Source: Chryseosolibacter sp964393795
Lineage (GTDB): Bacteria; Bacteroidota; Bacteroidia; Cytophagales; Cyclobacteriaceae
NCBI GenBank assembly: GCA_964393795.1
Contig: CAYMWA010000183.1
Location: 1-6,952 of the forward strand
DNA length: 6,952 bases
Direction of reading: 5' to 3'
Shown: positions 6,612 through 6,952 of the stretch, piece by piece
Layout of the letters: every line of letters begins with the position of its first letter
Position numbering within the stretch: the stretch's first letter is position 1
The notes under the pieces: model-generated
The model's input: only the letters and a program-made list of their open reading frames with translations
Database searches by the model: none
Told to the model about the DNA's origin: nothing
Position numbers and translations under genes: made by a program

Positions 6612-6836
6612 AGGTACATTCGAGCCCTTTTTCAAAAGGAACCGCTACTATAAGGCCCTCGAAAGCATTCAGCGGCTTCGTTGTGTGGAACACTACTGAC
6701 TCTTCGGCTCCGGTAAATTACTGACTGATGCATGTAATTGGTTGACCCTAATCGTGTTATACGCTATCGCATGCCTTGCGCCCACTGTGCTGGTTGACCC
6801 TTTCTCGGTAGTAACGATCCAATGCATCGTTTTTTG
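6612..6836. other. Intergenic region with two pairs of short direct repeats, no gene
   Basis: No coding frame is supported. TGGTTGACCCT occurs at 6739-6749 and again at 6791-6801, 52 bp apart (about five helical turns). TACTGACT occurs at 6694-6701 and 6719-6726. ATGCAT palindromes lie at 6728-6733 and 6822-6827. The 11-bp pair lies upstream of the flavin reductase-like gene and could be an operator for it. Confidence 0.4.
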
Positions 6837-6844
6837 CATCTTTG
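6837..6844 (+). promoter_or_regulatory. Weak -7-like element of the flavin reductase-like gene
   Basis: CATCTTTG differs from TAnnTTTG only at the first base and lies 34 nt before the ATG at 6879. That is the same distance class as the methyltransferase promoter. No -33 TTG is present at the usual spacing, so the promoter is weak or needs an activator. Confidence 0.4.
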
Positions 6845-6878
6845 CCTCATTAATCGGAGCTCATCAAAAAAAGATAAT

Positions 6879-6952
6879 ATGAACAAAACCATCGGAGTAA
6901 TCGCAGGCAGTCTTCGCCGGGAGTCGTATTCAAAAAAGTTAGCAAATGCCGT
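6879..6952 (+). CDS. NADPH-dependent FMN reductase-like flavoprotein (5' part only)
   Basis: Only the first 24 codons are inside the window. The N-terminus IGVIAGSLRRESYSKKLANA (5-24) is the first beta strand and phosphate loop of the FMN_red flavodoxin-fold family: a GSLR..S....L pattern in which Gly, Ser, Arg and Ser hold the FMN phosphate. Relatives include ChrR/YieF-type quinone or chromate reductases and SsuE-like FMN reductases. The fragment is too short to tell these apart. The ATG at 6879 follows an A-rich leader without a Shine-Dalgarno sequence at usable distance, as is common in this phylum. The gene is divergent from the DoxX-like gene. Confidence 0.78.
   Translation, partial: MNKTIGVIAGSLRRESYSKKLANA

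Noticed and set aside
6520..6693. A 58-residue N-terminal extension of the DoxX-like protein
   Set aside because: The family begins near the first membrane helix. The extension covers the 21-bp-phased repeats and the -7-like element.
6582..6698. A 38-codon plus-strand frame starting MRQRSGQMRQ
   Set aside because: It has no recognisable domain, no ribosome-binding site, and overlaps the operator repeats. It is probably chance.

Overview
The window looks like chromosomal DNA from a member of the Bacteroidota. Three things point there: promoter elements matching the phylum's TAnnTTTG -7 consensus, leaders that are A-rich or lack a Shine-Dalgarno sequence, and a giant secreted Thr/Gly/Asn/Ser-rich repeat protein of a kind common in gliding or soil Cytophagales and Chitinophagales. 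The order-level placement is inference. No tRNA, rRNA, CRISPR array or insertion sequence was seen.

Positions 1-5068 are one uninterrupted minus-strand reading frame of 1689 codons that starts at 5068 and runs off the left edge. I translated it codon by codon and found no stop or frameshift. It encodes a signal peptide followed by a beta-helix-type adhesin-like surface protein. The protein is built from two diverged tandem super-repeats of about 880-900 residues, separated by a roughly 125-residue non-helical linker. The end of the gene, and any sorting domain, lies outside the window. The many plus-strand open frames in this stretch are shadows.

Positions 5069-5448 are a divergent intergenic region. 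It holds a well-formed minus-strand promoter for the giant gene (TTG-N19-TATCTTTG), a possible 21-codon leader ORF overlapping the giant gene's start, a 22-bp dyad, a short tandem repeat, and a plus-strand -7 element (TAACTTTG) for the next gene.

Positions 5449-6120 (+) encode a class I SAM-dependent methyltransferase. It abuts, with no spacer, the convergent gene at 6121-6519 (-), which encodes a DoxX-like four-helix membrane protein. Upstream of that gene are a -7-like element and three direct repeats at exact 21-bp spacing, an arrangement resembling AraC-family operators. A further intergenic stretch (6612-6878) leads to the first 24 codons of an NADPH-dependent FMN reductase-like flavoprotein (6879 to the right edge, +).

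The genes do not form one obvious pathway. The DoxX-like protein and the flavin reductase-like protein are divergent neighbours, and both belong to families often linked to redox or electrophile stress, so shared regulation is possible but unproven. The most interesting points are the super-repeat architecture of the giant adhesin, its overlapping leader ORF, and the 21-bp-phased operator.
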